Assembly: GCF_008369195.1 (NCBI RefSeq)
Contig: NZ_VOBC01000001.1
Location: forward strand, 1,178,001-1,242,000
Source of the DNA: Sporosarcina sp. ANT_H38
GTDB lineage: Bacteria > Bacillota > Bacilli > Bacillales_A > Planococcaceae
Direction: 5' to 3'
Length of the DNA: 64,000 nucleotides
Under the pieces are notes generated by a model, which worked only from the letters and a program-made list of their open reading frames with translations, did not search any database and was not told the origin of the DNA. Positions 7,344-20,983 of the stretch are shown here, piece by piece; within the stretch, counting starts at the first letter, position 1, and each line of letters starts with the position of its first letter. The position numbers were made by a program, and so were the translations under genes.

Positions 7344-10058
7344 ATGGCAAAAAGCAATTTGCACAACAGCCGTACATCATTCGATCTGAATGGTAAGACA
7401 TATAACTATTATCGTCTTGCCGCACTCGAAGAAGCCGGTATCGCTAAAGTTTCAAATCTACCTTACTCGATTAAAGTGCTACTTGAATCCGTCCTACGTC
7501 AACACGACGGCTATGTAATCAAAGACAATCATGTTGAAAACCTTGCAAAATGGGGTAAAAATGCGGACGCGGATGCAGAAGTACCATTCAAACCGTCACG
7601 CGTTATCCTTCAAGACTTCACAGGTGTACCTGTTGTTGTTGACCTTGCATCACTTCGTTCAGCAATGGCGGCAATGGGCGGCGACCCTAACAAGATCAAT
7701 CCTGAAATTCCAGTTGACCTTGTTATTGACCACTCCGTACAAGTTGACCGTTATGGAACGGCAGAAGCTCTAAACCTAAATATGGAACTCGAATTCGAAC
7801 GTAATGCAGAACGCTACCAGTTCCTAAGCTGGGCACAAAAAGCATATGACAACTACCGTGCAGTACCACCTGCAACAGGAATCGTTCACCAAGTTAACCT
7901 TGAGTACTTGGCAAACGTTGTCCATGCAGTTAAAAACGAAGATGGCACATTCGAAACATACCCAGATACACTTGTTGGAACTGACTCTCACACGACGATG
8001 ATCAACGGTATCGGTGTTCTTGGATGGGGTGTCGGCGGAATCGAAGCTGAAGCAGGTATGCTTGGACAGCCTTCATATTTCCCAATTCCAGAAGTTATCG
8101 GTGTAAAACTTGTTGGTCAACTTCCAAACGGAACGACAGCAACTGACCTTGCGCTTAAAGTTACACAAACACTTCGTGCACATGGCGTTGTAGGTAAGTT
8201 CGTTGAGTTCTTCGGACCTGGTGTTGCCCACTTGCCACTTGCAGATCGTGCAACAATTGCGAACATGGCCCCTGAATATGGTGCTACATGTGGATTCTTC
8301 CCAGTTGATGAGGAAGCACTTGATTACATGCGGTTAACAGGCCGTGAAGATGATGACATCGCTGTTGTGAAACAATATCTAGTAGAGAACGATATGTTCT
8401 TCACTGTGGATAATGAAGAACCAACATACACTGATGTTGTCGAAATTGACCTTGCTGATATTGTAGCGAACCTTGCTGGACCGAAACGTCCACAAGATAT
8501 GATTCCACTTACAGAAATGCAACGCGAATTCAATGAAGCAGTTGTAGCGCCTGAAGGAAACCAAGGTTTCGGTCTATCTCCGAAAGAGCTATCAAAAACA
8601 GCTACAATCGAATTCGAAGACGGACGTACTGTCGAAATCAAAACAGGTGACTTAGCAATCGCTGCTATCACTTCATGTACAAATACATCTAACCCATACG
8701 TTATGCTAGGTGCTGGACTTGTTGCGAAAAAAGCGGTTGAAAAAGGACTTACACCGCCTGCTTACGTGAAAACATCACTTGCACCAGGTTCAAAAGTCGT
8801 TACAGGCTACCTGGAAGACTCAGGTCTTAATGTGTTCTTGGATCAAATCGGTTTCAACACAGTTGGATACGGCTGTACAACATGTATCGGTAACTCTGGT
8901 CCGCTTCTTCCTGAAATTGAAAAAGCGATCATGGGCAACGATATGCTAATGTCTTCTGTTCTTTCTGGTAACCGTAACTTTGAAGGACGTATTCACCCAC
9001 TTGTGAAAGCAAACTACTTGGCTTCACCGCCACTTGTTGTTGCTTACGCACTTGCTGGAACAGTCGATATCGACTTCGAAAAAGATCCAATTGGTAAAGA
9101 CAAAGAAGGCTTTGATGTGTTCTTCAAAGATATTTGGCCAACTACGGAAGAAATTCAAGCAGTTGTTAAATCAACAGTTACTCCTGAGTTATTCCGAAAA
9201 GAATATGCACGTGTATTCACTGAGAACGAAGCATGGAATGCAATCGAAACAACTGACGATTCATTGTATGATTTCGATGAAAACTCAACTTATATCCAAA
9301 ACCCACCGTTCTTTGAAGGTCTTGCAAAAGAGCCAGCTGACATTCAAGCACTTTCAGGTCTTCGTGTCATTGGTAAATTTGGCGATTCAATCACAACGGA
9401 CCATATTTCACCTGCAGGAGCAATCGGTAAAGATACACCTGCTGGTAAATACTTGATCGACAATGGCGTAAGCCCTCGTTTCTTCAACTCGTACGGTTCA
9501 CGTCGTGGTAACCATGAAGTAATGATGCGCGGTACATTTGCTAACATCCGGATTCGTAATCAGATTGCTAAAGGAACAGAAGGCGGATTTACGACTTACT
9601 GGCCAACTAAAGAGATCATGCCAATCTATGATGCTGCTATGAAGTATCAAGAAGAAGGTACAGGTCTTGCAATCATCACTGGTAAAGACTACGGAATGGG
9701 TTCTTCACGTGACTGGGCTGCGAAAGGTACATCACTTCTCGGTATCAGAACAGTTATCGCTGAAAGCTACGAGCGTATTCACCGTTCAAACCTTGTTATG
9801 ATGGGCGTTCTTCCACTTCAATTTATGAAAGGCGATAGTGCTGAAACACTAGGCCTTACTGGTGAAGAAGAAATCAACGTTAATATCGCAGAAGGCGTTA
9901 AACCACGCGATATTCTGAAAGTGACAGCAACAGCTAAAAATGGTTCTGTCAAGGAATTCGACGTACTAGCACGTTTCGACTCTGAAGTTGAAGTTGACTA
10001 CTACCGTCACGGTGGAATCCTGCAAATGGTTCTTCGTGATAAAATGAAAACGAACTAA
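7344..10058 (+). CDS. acnA: Aconitate hydratase
   Basis: The 904-residue length and sequence match the bacterial AcnA/CitB (IRP1-like) aconitase, which interconverts citrate and isocitrate in the TCA cycle. The three cysteines that hold the 4Fe-4S cluster are Cys445 (SCTNTSNP) and Cys511/Cys514 ([10 protein letters not shown]). The substrate-binding segment [13 protein letters not shown] and the swivel domain [10 protein letters not shown] are present. It starts at ATG behind GGAGG and is monocistronic, with a CcpC-type dyad upstream and a terminator downstream. Codon use is that of a highly expressed gene. In this family the apo-protein can bind iron-responsive RNA elements. Confidence 0.98.
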   Translation: MAKSNLHNSRTSFDLNGKTYNYYRLAALEEAGIAKVSNLPYSIKVLLESVLRQHDGYVIKDNHVENLAKWGKNADADAEVPFKPSRVILQDFTGVPVVVDLASLRSAMAAMGGDPNKINPEIPVDLVIDHSVQVDRYGTAEALNLNMELEFERNAERYQFLSWAQKAYDNYRAVPPATGIVHQVNLEYLANVVHAVKNEDGTFETYPDTLVGTDSHTTMINGIGVLGWGVGGIEAEAGMLGQPSYFPIPEVIGVKLVGQLPNGTTATDLALKVTQTLRAHGVVGKFVEFFGPGVAHLPLADRATIANMAPEYGATCGFFPVDEEALDYMRLTGREDDDIAVVKQYLVENDMFFTVDNEEPTYTDVVEIDLADIVANLAGPKRPQDMIPLTEMQREFNEAVVAPEGNQGFGLSPKELSKTATIEFEDGRTVEIKTGDLAIAAITSCTNTSNPYVMLGAGLVAKKAVEKGLTPPAYVKTSLAPGSKVVTGYLEDSGLNVFLDQIGFNTVGYGCTTCIGNSGPLLPEIEKAIMGNDMLMSSVLSGNRNFEGRIHPLVKANYLASPPLVVAYALAGTVDIDFEKDPIGKDKEGFDVFFKDIWPTTEEIQAVVKSTVTPELFRKEYARVFTENEAWNAIETTDDSLYDFDENSTYIQNPPFFEGLAKEPADIQALSGLRVIGKFGDSITTDHISPAGAIGKDTPAGKYLIDNGVSPRFFNSYGSRRGNHEVMMRGTFANIRIRNQIAKGTEGGFTTYWPTKEIMPIYDAAMKYQEEGTGLAIITGKDYGMGSSRDWAAKGTSLLGIRTVIAESYERIHRSNLVMMGVLPLQFMKGDSAETLGLTGEEEINVNIAEGVKPRDILKVTATAKNGSVKEFDVLARFDSEVEVDYYRHGGILQMVLRDKMKTN

Positions 10059-10072
10059 TTTTAATTAGGAGA

Positions 10073-10101
10073 GGTGTCCGATTTATTCGGGCACCTTTTT
10101 T
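10073..10101 (+). terminator. acnA terminator
   Basis: GGTGTCCG pairs with CGGGCACC (one G-U pair) across a 7-base loop, followed by six T. Confidence 0.92.
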
Positions 10102-10221
10102 CTGCTTAGGCAATAATAAAATTTCTTACTTTGCATATTTTCAAGGTAGAATTTTTAGGTCTAGCCTCCGAGACAGCTTTTTCAGTATTGCTTTTGTATA
10201 ATGGATAGTGAGGTGATGGTA

Positions 10222-10647
10222 GTGTTTATCAGTGAAAAAGAAATTGAAATCAGATATGCCGAGACAGATCAGATGGGTATCGTCTATCATGCGAATTATT
10301 TAGTGTGGATGGAAATCGGACGCACAAAGCTGATTGAGGACTTAGGCTATACATACGCGCAACTGGAGGCAGATGGCTTCCTGTCGCCAGTGACGGACTT
10401 ATCTATCCAATATAAGGCGGCGATGAAATACGGCCAGAAAGCGACTGTACGAACGTGGGTAGAGTCACATGGGAGGCTGCGTACAACTTATGGCTATGAA
10501 ATCCTACATGAGGACGGCACAATTTCAGCAACAGCTAAATCAGAGCATGTCGTCGTGAAAAAAGGGTCATTCCGTCCCGTTTCACTAAAGAAAATTGCCC
10601 CTGATTGGGATGCTAAATATACTGAAGTTAAGCGGTGTAAAGACTAA
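10222..10647 (+). CDS. yneP: Acyl-CoA thioesterase, YneP/YbgC hotdog family
   Basis: I choose the GTG at 10222 because GAGGTG lies 6-7 bases upstream; the ATG at 10201 overlaps a TATAAT box (10197-10202) and has no ribosome site. The 141-residue protein is a single hotdog domain with the 4-hydroxybenzoyl-CoA thioesterase signature RYAETDQMGIVYHANYLVW, including the catalytic Asp and the H-x-N-Y segment. It hydrolyses an acyl-CoA of unknown chain. Its position between aconitase and a YneQ homologue matches B. subtilis. Confidence 0.9.
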   Translation: MFISEKEIEIRYAETDQMGIVYHANYLVWMEIGRTKLIEDLGYTYAQLEADGFLSPVTDLSIQYKAAMKYGQKATVRTWVESHGRLRTTYGYEILHEDGTISATAKSEHVVVKKGSFRPVSLKKIAPDWDAKYTEVKRCKD

Positions 10648-10949
10648 TGGCATTTGGTATTAAACGCGCAGAACTGCAGACATGGAAAAATGCAGTCGAT
10701 GAAGGGAAAATGGCATTTTTAACTCATTACTGGCTGGATGAACGCTTTCCTGGATGCAATACAGTAACGAAAGCAGGTTGCGCAGATATCGACAAACTTG
10801 TCGAATGGGGAAAACAATATGGATTGAAGAGGGAATGGATTGATAGGGGGAACAATTACCCTCATTTTGATTTGTTTGGTAAGCATGAACGAGATATTTT
10901 ACTAAAAGAAGGACTACGCCATCAATTAGAGCGTTTCAATCTACTTTAA
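10647..10949 (+). CDS. yneQ: YneQ-like conserved protein
   Basis: A 100-residue soluble protein whose start codon shares a base with the yneP stop. Order and size match B. subtilis yneQ. It contains two cysteines (FPGCNTVTKAGC) and a basic helical C-terminus. No domain of known function is recognisable; translational coupling with the thioesterase is the only functional hint. Confidence 0.75.
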   Translation: MAFGIKRAELQTWKNAVDEGKMAFLTHYWLDERFPGCNTVTKAGCADIDKLVEWGKQYGLKREWIDRGNNYPHFDLFGKHERDILLKEGLRHQLERFNLL

Positions 10950-11026
10950 AGAGCGTGAACCATAAGTATTTCATGCTCTTATTGCCCTTCTTCATCAATG
11001 ATTTGCCTACTCATATATAAAAGAAG

Positions 11027-11058
11027 AAAAGCGTGAGGCATATGGCCCTCACGCTTTT
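11027..11058. terminator. Bidirectional terminator between yneQ and yneR
   Basis: AAAAGCGTGAGG (11027-11038) pairs with CCTCACGCTTTT (11047-11058). The stem overlaps the last codons of yneR and has T-rich ends in both directions. Confidence 0.85.
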
Positions 11059-11342
11059 TCGTATGAATAAATAAGTTCATCTAGTTTCGGATCTATGTTG
11101 ACATGTAAGTCATGATCAAGGAAATACCATTTGTCCCTACTTTCAACATAATAACGCACACTATCATGCTCTGTTTCAATGGCTACTTCATCCGGTTGTT
11201 CCTTCGTTACACCGAGTGAAAAGCCTGCCTGTATCGAACTGGATCCGCCGTATCTCGCAAAAAAGCGGATAGCGTCACCAGGTTCAGCTTCCATCTCCTC
11301 TTTAAACCACAAAAGCGCTTCGTTCGACAAAATAATCTTCAT
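11049..11342 (-). CDS. yneR: HesB-like (YneR family) protein
   Basis: A 97-residue protein with the compact beta fold of the HesB/YadR/YfhF family (Fe-S biosynthesis superfamily), ending YSYEKA. It lacks the cysteines needed by true A-type Fe-S carriers, as does YneR of B. subtilis, so a metal-cluster role should not be assumed. The ATG at 11342 is chosen because AGGTG lies six bases upstream of it; the in-frame GTG at 11351 is itself part of that site. It is encoded 37 bases after plsY on the same strand. Confidence 0.8.
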   Translation of the reverse strand: MKIILSNEALLWFKEEMEAEPGDAIRFFARYGGSSSIQAGFSLGVTKEQPDEVAIETEHDSVRYYVESRDKWYFLDHDLHVNIDPKLDELIYSYEKA

Positions 11343-11379
11343 TGGAAACACCTGCCTTTCCGTTACTACTTTAATTGTA

Positions 11380-11982
11380 TTATAACCACTTCACTTTTGG
11401 CTCAGTTCCTGCTTTGATGCGGCCGATATTTGCCCGGTGACGATAGAAGATAAAGGCACCGAATAGACCAATCATCACCATCAAATAAATATCGCCTGTT
11501 CGAATGTAAAAATAGATACTGTATAATAACCCAACGACAGATACGATCATTGACGATAAGCTCACCATTTTCGTTACTTTCAAAGCGATGAAAAATGTTA
11601 TGAACACAAGGATAAAGACGGGCCATTCATAGGCCAGCAGCACACCACCAGAAGTAGCAACAGCCTTGCCGCCTTTGAAATAAGCAAAGATAGGATACAT
11701 ATGACCCACAACCGCCAGAAGTCCGGGAATAAGTGGATGGACAGTGACGCTGTCGAAAACAGGGAGGAGCGGTAACAGTGCAGCTGCCGTTCCTTTTAAA
11801 ATATCGAGAATAGTGACGGTAAGTCCCGCTGTTTTCCCGAGTACACGGAAGGTATTCGTGCCACCTAGATTTCCGCTACCATGTTTCCGGATGTCAGTGT
11901 TGTAAAAAATTTTCCCGACCCAAAGTGCAGAAGGAATTGATCCGATTAAGTAAGCAATCAGTAAAAGTATGATAAGTTCCAT
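11380..11982 (-). CDS. plsY: Glycerol-3-phosphate acyltransferase PlsY
   Basis: This 200-residue integral membrane enzyme has about five hydrophobic helices and the three PlsY loop motifs: GSGNLGGTNTFRVLG near residue 40, FKGGKAVATSGG near residue 105, and HRANIGRIKAG near the C-terminus. It transfers the acyl group from acyl-phosphate to glycerol-3-phosphate, the first step of phospholipid synthesis in Firmicutes. It is divergent from parE, as in Bacillus, and probably co-transcribed with yneR. Confidence 0.97.
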   Translation of the reverse strand: MELIILLLIAYLIGSIPSALWVGKIFYNTDIRKHGSGNLGGTNTFRVLGKTAGLTVTILDILKGTAAALLPLLPVFDSVTVHPLIPGLLAVVGHMYPIFAYFKGGKAVATSGGVLLAYEWPVFILVFITFFIALKVTKMVSLSSMIVSVVGLLYSIYFYIRTGDIYLMVMIGLFGAFIFYRHRANIGRIKAGTEPKVKWL

Positions 11983-12215
11983 TGGCGTACCCCTTTTTTA
12001 ATTGGTTTATGTATAGACCTAGTTTAGCAGAACAGTGAAGTTGCGACAATGGGCTTCATATGGAATATGTTTAAATATAGTTAAACGGTTCCAGTCTGAT
12101 TTCGAACTTTTAGTTCTCTAACAGCTGATTTCCGATACTAACAATTTCCTGTCTTCGTTGCAATAAAATGCGTTCTTCTATACAATTAATTGAGCAAGCT
12201 TCCGAAAACGTTGAT

Positions 12216-16685
<4,470 letters not shown>

Positions 16686-16692
16686 ATAACTT

Positions 16693-16730
16693 TAAAAGTC
16701 ATGGGAGTATCTTCCCATGACTTTTAATTT
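16693..16730 (+). terminator. parC terminator
   Basis: A perfect 14-bp stem (16693-16706 with 16713-16726) around a 6-base loop, followed by a T-rich run. Confidence 0.92.
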
Positions 16731-16952
16731 CTTCTAACGTATAATAGTTCGATAAGCGAAATAAATTGAACGTTCAAAAAGAGAACTTGTACTAGATTGG
16801 TTGAATGATCGATTCTATTGAATAGCGCTTCGGCACAGGGGATGCCTACGCTAGTTTATAAATCGTATTCAACTATTTCACCCTATATAGAATAGGCACA
16901 CTCTATACAAGTGTGGACTATTGAGTAACTATTAAAAGAACGGAGATAAGCT

Positions 16953-18173
16953 ATGTGGAAAAATAGAAATATTTGGATCATCTTAACAGGGGAAATGATT
17001 GCTGGGTTAGGATTATGGACAGGAATAATCGGGAATCTAGAGTTTATGCAAGAAAAAATCCCTTCCGATTTCGTTAAAGCGTTAATAATGTCAGCAGGAC
17101 TTTTGGCGGGAATTATTGCAGGACCACTAGCTGGGAAGATAATTGACCAGTCAAAGAAAAAAACAGTACTACTTATATCGGGAGCAGGGCGCATGCTCAG
17201 TGTTGTCTTTATGCTAATTGCAATATCAACCGATTCTGTTTGGTGGATGGTAGCATTCATGGTTAGCATTCAACTATCTGCTACCTTTTACTTTCCTGCA
17301 CTACAGGCAACGATTCCACTCGTCGTTAAAGACGATGATTTATTGTCCCTAAATGGTTGGCATATGAACGTTGCAACGATATCACGTGTGCTTGGTACGG
17401 CTTTAGCGGGCATTATGCTCGTCTATTGGTCGCTTATGTCGCTCTACTTGCTATCAATGGTAGCTTACGGTGCACTATTACTATTTACGATGATGTTGCG
17501 TATCGATGAGGGAGAGGGAAGAGAGGCAAAAGTGAAATCTGTGGGTAACAATGGTGGATTCATGGAAGTTTTTCCTGTGTTGAAAGCATATCCTGCTGTC
17601 GGCATGACACTCATTATGACACTTATTCCATTGCTTTTCCTCGGATCATTCAACCTACTTGTTATTAATATTAGTGAAATCCAGGATTCCGCATCAATTA
17701 AAGGACTTATTTATACATTTGAAGGAGTAGCATTCATGGTCGGAACATTCGCCGTGAAGTATATATCTAAGAAATGGCGCACGACGACGATCTTATTTTC
17801 CTTTGCAACGATGGTAGCAGTGGCAGAATTCATGCTCTTCTTTGCAGAAAGTACAGTTATTACGTTAAGTGCTTTTGCTGTACTTGGATTCGCGTTAGGC
17901 TGTTTTTTCCCAACAGCAATGGTTATTTTTCAGAAACAGATGCCGAAAGAGTACCATGGCCGTTTTTTCTCGTTCCGCAATATGTTGGAACGCGTCATGT
18001 TCCAGGTCGTTTTACTGACAGCGGGTGCATTTCTCGATATTATCGGTTTGCAATCGATGGTTATCATTTTCGGATTGATCAGTTTAAGCATGACAGCAAT
18101 TTTCTTTGTTCAAATGAAAAAAAGAAATATCATATTAGAACAACCCAAACAAGTATCCGCAAAAAGTATTTAA
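16953..18173 (+). CDS. MFS transporter (macrolide-efflux-like)
   Basis: A 406-residue protein with about 12 hydrophobic helices and the MFS loop motif GPLAGKIIDQSKKKT between helices 2 and 3. Overall form matches the MFS_3 drug-efflux group (MefA-like) of Firmicutes. The substrate is unknown. It starts at ATG behind CGGAGATAA and ends inside its own terminator. Bases 16,731-16,952 hold no recognisable element other than the presumed promoter. Confidence 0.85.
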   Translation: MWKNRNIWIILTGEMIAGLGLWTGIIGNLEFMQEKIPSDFVKALIMSAGLLAGIIAGPLAGKIIDQSKKKTVLLISGAGRMLSVVFMLIAISTDSVWWMVAFMVSIQLSATFYFPALQATIPLVVKDDDLLSLNGWHMNVATISRVLGTALAGIMLVYWSLMSLYLLSMVAYGALLLFTMMLRIDEGEGREAKVKSVGNNGGFMEVFPVLKAYPAVGMTLIMTLIPLLFLGSFNLLVINISEIQDSASIKGLIYTFEGVAFMVGTFAVKYISKKWRTTTILFSFATMVAVAEFMLFFAESTVITLSAFAVLGFALGCFFPTAMVIFQKQMPKEYHGRFFSFRNMLERVMFQVVLLTAGAFLDIIGLQSMVIIFGLISLSMTAIFFVQMKKRNIILEQPKQVSAKSI

Positions 18174-18190
18174 CTTTTTGCGGTTTTTTC
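18157..18190 (+). terminator. Terminator overlapping the end of the MFS gene
   Basis: CCGCAAAAAGT (18157-18167) pairs with ACTTTTTGCGG (18173-18183), followed by TTTTTT. The stop codon lies in the loop. Confidence 0.9.
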
Positions 18191-18203
18191 TATACATAAC
18201 ATG

Positions 18204-18233
18204 AAAAAACGAACTTTCCATTATGGAAGTTCG
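18204..18233 (-). terminator. Terminator of the fic operon
   Basis: On the minus strand CGAACTTCCA pairs with TGGAAAGTTCG (one bulged base) and is followed by six T, just after the fic stop codon. Confidence 0.8.
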
Positions 18234-18240
18234 TCGGCAT

Positions 18241-18819
18241 TTAATCTATGGATTTCAATGTGTCTAGCAATAGCTTTTCAAGTAAATCTTCACTCGTTAC
18301 AGAACGAATCATAGCTTGCATGTATTCTTCGCGATTGATTTTGTCGTATGTCCATAGGAATCCTTTCGACTTTGCGAAAGATTGTAAGAAGATACGAATT
18401 GTACGACCGTTGCCTTCACGAAATGGATGTAACATGTTCAGCTCTGATTTGAAAAAAGCTAATCTTTTGGCGGCATATTCAAGATTGTCCCAGGAGGGTT
18501 CATTGTCAAATTGCGCGAATAAATTTGAAGCGTATGCATTCATGTGTTGTAATTGGCAAAAAAGCGTACGGCCTTTCATCAACTGCACATCTCTGAATTG
18601 TCCTGCGAATGAGTAGATGTCTTGGAAAAGGTGACGGTGAAGTCCAACAAAATTAGTGCGCGAAAAAGCAGTGATGTTGTATGCACCTTGCTCAATTTGA
18701 GCTGCACGAATCGAAAAAGTAAACGCTTCAGCCTGCTCAAGCTCAGCAAAATCTGTAATACCTAACAGATTTGACTTTAAGAGATAATCGTCATTTTCAA
18801 ATTCATTGTATTTCGCCAT
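18241..18819 (-). CDS. Fic/DOC family adenylyltransferase-type toxin
   Basis: A 192-residue protein with the complete Fic core HPFREGNGRT at residues 131-140; His131 is the catalytic base and Asn137/Arg139 bind ATP phosphates. The target-docking flap corresponds to GRTLFCQLQHM (83-93). The protein has no N-terminal inhibitory helix of its own, which makes it a class I Fic protein needing a separate antitoxin. The preceding gene overlaps it by 17 bases and encodes a VbhA-like antitoxin. By family it should AMPylate a cytoplasmic target, such as gyrase or topo IV in the VbhT/FicT group; the target here is not known. Confidence 0.93.
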   Translation of the reverse strand: MAKYNEFENDDYLLKSNLLGITDFAELEQAEAFTFSIRAAQIEQGAYNITAFSRTNFVGLHRHLFQDIYSFAGQFRDVQLMKGRTLFCQLQHMNAYASNLFAQFDNEPSWDNLEYAAKRLAFFKSELNMLHPFREGNGRTIRIFLQSFAKSKGFLWTYDKINREEYMQAMIRSVTSEDLLEKLLLDTLKSID

Positions 18820-18979
18820 TTGCCAAAGCTTCCTTAATCAAAGCCGGAGTTACTGGTATACCGGAATTGACAATTTCAAGAGCTTTTTGTTGTAACGAAT
18901 GACTAAGATGTAAGTTTTCGAGCTGCATATTTTTCAATACGCGGTTAAACTCAGGAGAATTTAATTGAATTTCCTTCAC
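18803..18979 (-). CDS. VbhA-like antitoxin of the Fic pair
   Basis: A 58-residue protein starting at GTG 18979 with AGGAG nine bases upstream. It begins MKEIQLNSPEFNRVLKNMQ and ends PALIKEALANGEIQ. The arrangement of helix, small-residue turn, T-P, helix and terminal A-x-G-E-I matches the three-helix VbhA antitoxin domain, and it lies directly upstream of and overlaps fic. In class I antitoxins the motif (S/T)-x-x-x-E-(G/N) plugs the ATP site. Here the aligned stretch reads A-L-E-I-V-N-S-G, with Glu and Ser in exchanged places. Confidence 0.8.
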   Translation of the reverse strand: MKEIQLNSPEFNRVLKNMQLENLHLSHSLQQKALEIVNSGIPVTPALIKEALANGEIQ

Positions 18980-19168
18980 ACTAAACGGCTCCTCTCTATA
19001 CTCTTTAATTATAAGCTGTATAGCAGGATTTATCCACTAAATCAAGTAGATTTCTACTTACCAGTCCAGAATATTCACATTATAGCCCCAAAAATAACTA
19101 TTTCTAACCTCTAAATTTGATAAGCTTAAATTAGAAATTTCAGAAGGCAAGAAATGTGGGGGATTCTA

Positions 19169-20380
19169 ATGAGGATTTGGAAGAAGTATTCACTTCTATT
19201 AAGTGGTATAGGTATTTCCTTTTTTGGAAACTGGGTTTATTTAATTGCGTTAAATATATTGGTGCTCGATATGACAGGTTCTGCGGCGGCAGTTGCAGGG
19301 GTTTACATTGTCGGACCAATTGCTCGGTTGCTGACAAACTTCTGGGCAGGCTCCATCATCGATCGTGTTAACAAACGTAAATTAATGGTCCTAGCAGACG
19401 TCTTAAGAGGTTCGCTTATATTACTTGTTCCATTTCTCGATTCGCTATGGATTGTCTACGGTATCCTATTCATGGCTAATATAGCAGCCGCATTTTTTGG
19501 TCCAAGTTCAACCTTTTATATTACGAAATTTGTGTCTGAAACCGACCGAAGAAGCTTTAACTCAATCATGAGTATGATGAATTCAGGTTCATTTTTGATT
19601 GGACCGGCATTTGCCGGCGTACTAATTGCCTTAGTTGGTACAACGTGGTGTATAATTTTAAACGCAATTACATTCTTTTTCTGTGCATTTTGTATCGCAA
19701 AGTTGCCTGATGTAGGAGATGAAAACGTAGATCGACGAGAACCGATTACAGTGAAGATACTTGCTACAGATTGGCAGGTCGTAAAAGGGTTTGTTCAACA
19801 AGATCGTTACTTTATAAAAATCTATTTGCTATTCCAGTCTGCACTTATGGTTGCTTTTGCTTTAGATTCCCAAGAGGTCACATTTATTAAACAGGATTTA
19901 GCACAGTCGGACCAAATGTATGGGCTCATTGTTAGTATTACGGGTATTGGTGCATTAATAGGTGCAGCAGCTTCTGCTGCCTTTGCAAAACGCTTCTCAT
20001 TGCAAATGTATCTAGCTATCGGAATGGTCTTTACAGCAGTAGGCTATTTATTGTTCTACAGTTCAGATAGTTTTTTGACGGCAACAGCAGCCTTTGTCTT
20101 TTTAGGTTTCTTTATGGCCTTTAGTAATGCTGGCTACGATACTTTTTATCAAAAAAATGTTCCGACTACGATCATGGGGCGTTTTGGGAGTTTAGCGTCG
20201 ATGTTTCAAAGCAAACTGCAGATTGTACTCACTTTTATTTTAGGCGTAATTGGGGAATGGTTCTCTCTGCAAATGGCGGCAATTGGATTTGCGAGTATTG
20301 CAGTATTCATAACACTTTTACTTTGTATCCAAGTATTTAGCAAGCAGCATAAACATTATTATGAAGATGTTGATGGATAG
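19169..20380 (+). CDS. MFS transporter (macrolide-efflux-like)
   Basis: The start is ATG 19169 because GGGGG lies six bases upstream; the ATG at 19154 overlaps nothing useful. The 403 residues form about 12 membrane helices of the MFS_3 drug-efflux type. The conserved loop NFWAGSIIDRVNKRKLM follows helix 2. It is distantly similar to the MFS transporter at 16,953, with the Fic pair lying between them. A GNAT gene follows 37 bases downstream and is probably co-transcribed. Confidence 0.85.
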   Translation: MRIWKKYSLLLSGIGISFFGNWVYLIALNILVLDMTGSAAAVAGVYIVGPIARLLTNFWAGSIIDRVNKRKLMVLADVLRGSLILLVPFLDSLWIVYGILFMANIAAAFFGPSSTFYITKFVSETDRRSFNSIMSMMNSGSFLIGPAFAGVLIALVGTTWCIILNAITFFFCAFCIAKLPDVGDENVDRREPITVKILATDWQVVKGFVQQDRYFIKIYLLFQSALMVAFALDSQEVTFIKQDLAQSDQMYGLIVSITGIGALIGAAASAAFAKRFSLQMYLAIGMVFTAVGYLLFYSSDSFLTATAAFVFLGFFMAFSNAGYDTFYQKNVPTTIMGRFGSLASMFQSKLQIVLTFILGVIGEWFSLQMAAIGFASIAVFITLLLCIQVFSKQHKHYYEDVDG

Positions 20381-20417
20381 GGAATACATGTATTTATACT
20401 TAGACAGGGGTGGTTAC

Positions 20418-20852
20418 ATGCTGTTAATACGATATTCAAATGAAACGGATTTAGCAGATATAACTTCTCTTATATCTGAATTAGGATATGAAACAACCGA
20501 AAATGAAGTAACAAGTAGATTATTCAAGTTGAATAGCAATCCAGATTATCATACGCTTGTCGCGGAAATTGATAATCAAGTTGTTGGGCTACTGGGTTTA
20601 CATATTGGATTAGCATACGAATTTTCGGGTTGCTATGGAAGAATTATATGTTTAGTAGTGGATCAACAATATAGAAAAAACGGTATCGGTAAACAATTGA
20701 TGGTAAGAGCAAAAGAAATTGTGATTGAGCAAGGTGGAAGTGCCATCATCTTAAACAGTGGAACTAGAACTGAGAGGAAAGATGCACACGAATTTTATAT
20801 AAACAATGGCTTCACCGCTAAAAGTACAGGCTTTGTAATGAGGTTCAGCTGA
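20418..20852 (+). CDS. GNAT family N-acetyltransferase
   Basis: A 144-residue GNAT domain. The ATG at 20418 is preferred to upstream in-frame ATGs because AGGGGTGG lies five bases before it and the protein then begins directly with beta-1 (LLIRYSNETDLADI). The acetyl-CoA loop is VDQQYRKNGIGKQLM, matching Q/R-x-x-G-x-G/A. The substrate is unknown. Confidence 0.85.
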   Translation: MLLIRYSNETDLADITSLISELGYETTENEVTSRLFKLNSNPDYHTLVAEIDNQVVGLLGLHIGLAYEFSGCYGRIICLVVDQQYRKNGIGKQLMVRAKEIVIEQGGSAIILNSGTRTERKDAHEFYINNGFTAKSTGFVMRFS

Positions 20853-20983
20853 TTAATTAGTTGTACATGAAACAATGAGTTGAATAATTTAATAATTCGT
20901 TCTTTGACGAATGATGCTTTCAGCTATTTTCCTATCTTATTTTATGGTAAGGTGAGGAGTCAGTTTTTTTAGGGAGGAACAAA

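Noticed and set aside
8324..8671. Long minus-strand open frame within aconitase
   Set aside because: It is the antisense shadow of acnA, which has all catalytic motifs; the shadow has no ribosome site and is of low-complexity composition.
10201..10221. ATG 10201 as the start of the thioesterase
   Set aside because: It overlaps a TATAAT box and lacks a ribosome site, whereas GTG 10222 has GAGGTG at good spacing and matches the family N-terminus.
16731..16952. Hairpin CACAC/GTGTG before the MFS gene as an attenuator
   Set aside because: The stem is only five base pairs and has no leader peptide or competing structure.
18157..18235. Pair of hairpins between the MFS and fic genes as a CRISPR or repeat array
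   Set aside because: They are two unrelated terminators facing opposite directions; no spacer-repeat pattern exists.
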